Positions 5,127 to 5,410 of a stretch of 5,410 nucleotides of DNA are shown here, piece after piece. Numbering within the stretch: position 1 is the stretch's first letter; the number at the start of each line of letters is the position of its first letter. The DNA is from an uncultured Actinomycetes bacterium. GTDB lineage: Bacteria; Actinomycetota; Actinomycetes; Mycobacteriales; Mycobacteriaceae. The notes under the pieces were generated by a model that was not told the origin of the DNA, ran no database searches, and saw only the letters and a program-made list of their open reading frames with translations. The position numbers were made by a program, and so were the translations under genes. Where the stretch lies: the NCBI GenBank assembly GCA_903911165.1, contig CAIWCQ010000332.1, positions 1 through 5,410 on the forward strand. Reading direction: 5' to 3'.

Positions 5127-5410
5127 ATGAATCGCGACAGCCTCCGCTCCCGACCGTATCCGCTGCTCATTGCTGCTTCCCTGGTGATGTCCCTGGTGCT
5201 GGGTGCGACCTTCATCACCATGCACCGCATCTATGACCTGCGCGGGCCCGCCGTCGAGGCTCCGGTGCCCCTGACCGATGAGCAGATCCAGCAGCAGGTG
5301 CTCGAACCGGCGCGTCAGATTGTCGGCACTGCCGGCCTCGAGGCAGTCACCGGAACCTACATCCCGATGTCCTGCGCACCTGAGGATGCGCCGCCGTATC
5401 AGGGCACCGC
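5127..5410 (+). CDS. Membrane-anchored protein of unknown function (3' end outside window)
   Basis: The frame opens at ATG 5127 behind a GAGGA ribosome site and runs through 94 complete codons to the window edge without a stop. Residues 1-10 are basic (MNRDSLRSRP) and about 11-32 are strongly hydrophobic (YPLLIAASLVMSLVLGATFI), giving an N-terminal membrane anchor or uncleaved signal with the rest outside. A glutamine-rich, probably helical stretch follows (DEQIQQQVLEPARQIV, 51-66), then a segment with one cysteine, C83, before PPYQG (89-93). I do not recognise a named family. The anchor plus extracytoplasmic domain, and a C...PPYQG motif of a kind I associate with mycobacterial exported proteins, suggest a cell-envelope role. 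It is divergent from the secreted protease across a 118-base spacer, so the two may share regulation. Confidence 0.8.
   Translation, partial: MNRDSLRSRPYPLLIAASLVMSLVLGATFITMHRIYDLRGPAVEAPVPLTDEQIQQQVLEPARQIVGTAGLEAVTGTYIPMSCAPEDAPPYQGT

Noticed and set aside
5009..5230. N-terminal extension of the protease to 434 residues
   Set aside because: It would place 74 residues before an evident signal peptide and overlap the divergent gene, which has a good ribosome site. ATG 5008 is the natural start.

Overview
The window is high-GC actinobacterial DNA, almost certainly from a Mycobacterium or Mycolicibacterium. The evidence is one cytochrome P450 matching the mycobacterial CYP140 family, one matching CYP124, a secreted serine protease of the mycobacterial PepA (Mtb32A) type, and near-complete coding density. 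The identifications rest on motifs and on my memory of the M. tuberculosis proteins; no search was run.

Layout. From about 3507 down to the left edge there is a minus-strand gene string: an SRPBCC/START-like protein (3507-3046), CYP124 (3007-1709), CYP140 (1705-377) and a partial NTF2-fold protein of the limonene-epoxide-hydrolase type (345 to beyond base 1). The gaps are 38, 3 and 31 bases, so this is very likely one operon. A second, different SRPBCC protein (3540-3929, plus) is head-to-head with the first. Only about 32 bases separate the two starts, and that gap holds two oppositely oriented TANNNT -10-like hexamers, suggesting leaderless or near-leaderless divergent transcription. The second SRPBCC gene meets a minus-strand secreted trypsin-like PDZ protease (5008-3926) tail-to-tail, and both stop codons lie in a single CTAG. 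Upstream of the protease, a 118-base divergent spacer leads to a membrane-anchored protein of unknown function (5127 to beyond 5410, plus).

How the genes may work together. CYP124 of M. tuberculosis hydroxylates the terminal carbon of methyl-branched lipids and of cholesterol side chains; CYP140 is an orphan P450. SRPBCC and NTF2 folds both form hydrophobic pockets for lipids, polyketides or terpenoids. The operon therefore looks like an oxidative lipid, isoprenoid or sterol modification module: one or two P450 oxidations, a small pocket protein, and an epoxide-hydrolase-like enzyme. No ferredoxin or ferredoxin reductase is visible, so electrons must come from elsewhere. In M. tuberculosis, CYP124 (Rv2266) and CYP140 (Rv1880c) are far apart, so their adjacency here is the most informative feature of the window. 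The protease and the membrane protein look like a separate cell-envelope unit.

No RNA gene, CRISPR array, insertion sequence or prophage feature was seen, and no non-coding stretch exceeds 300 bases.
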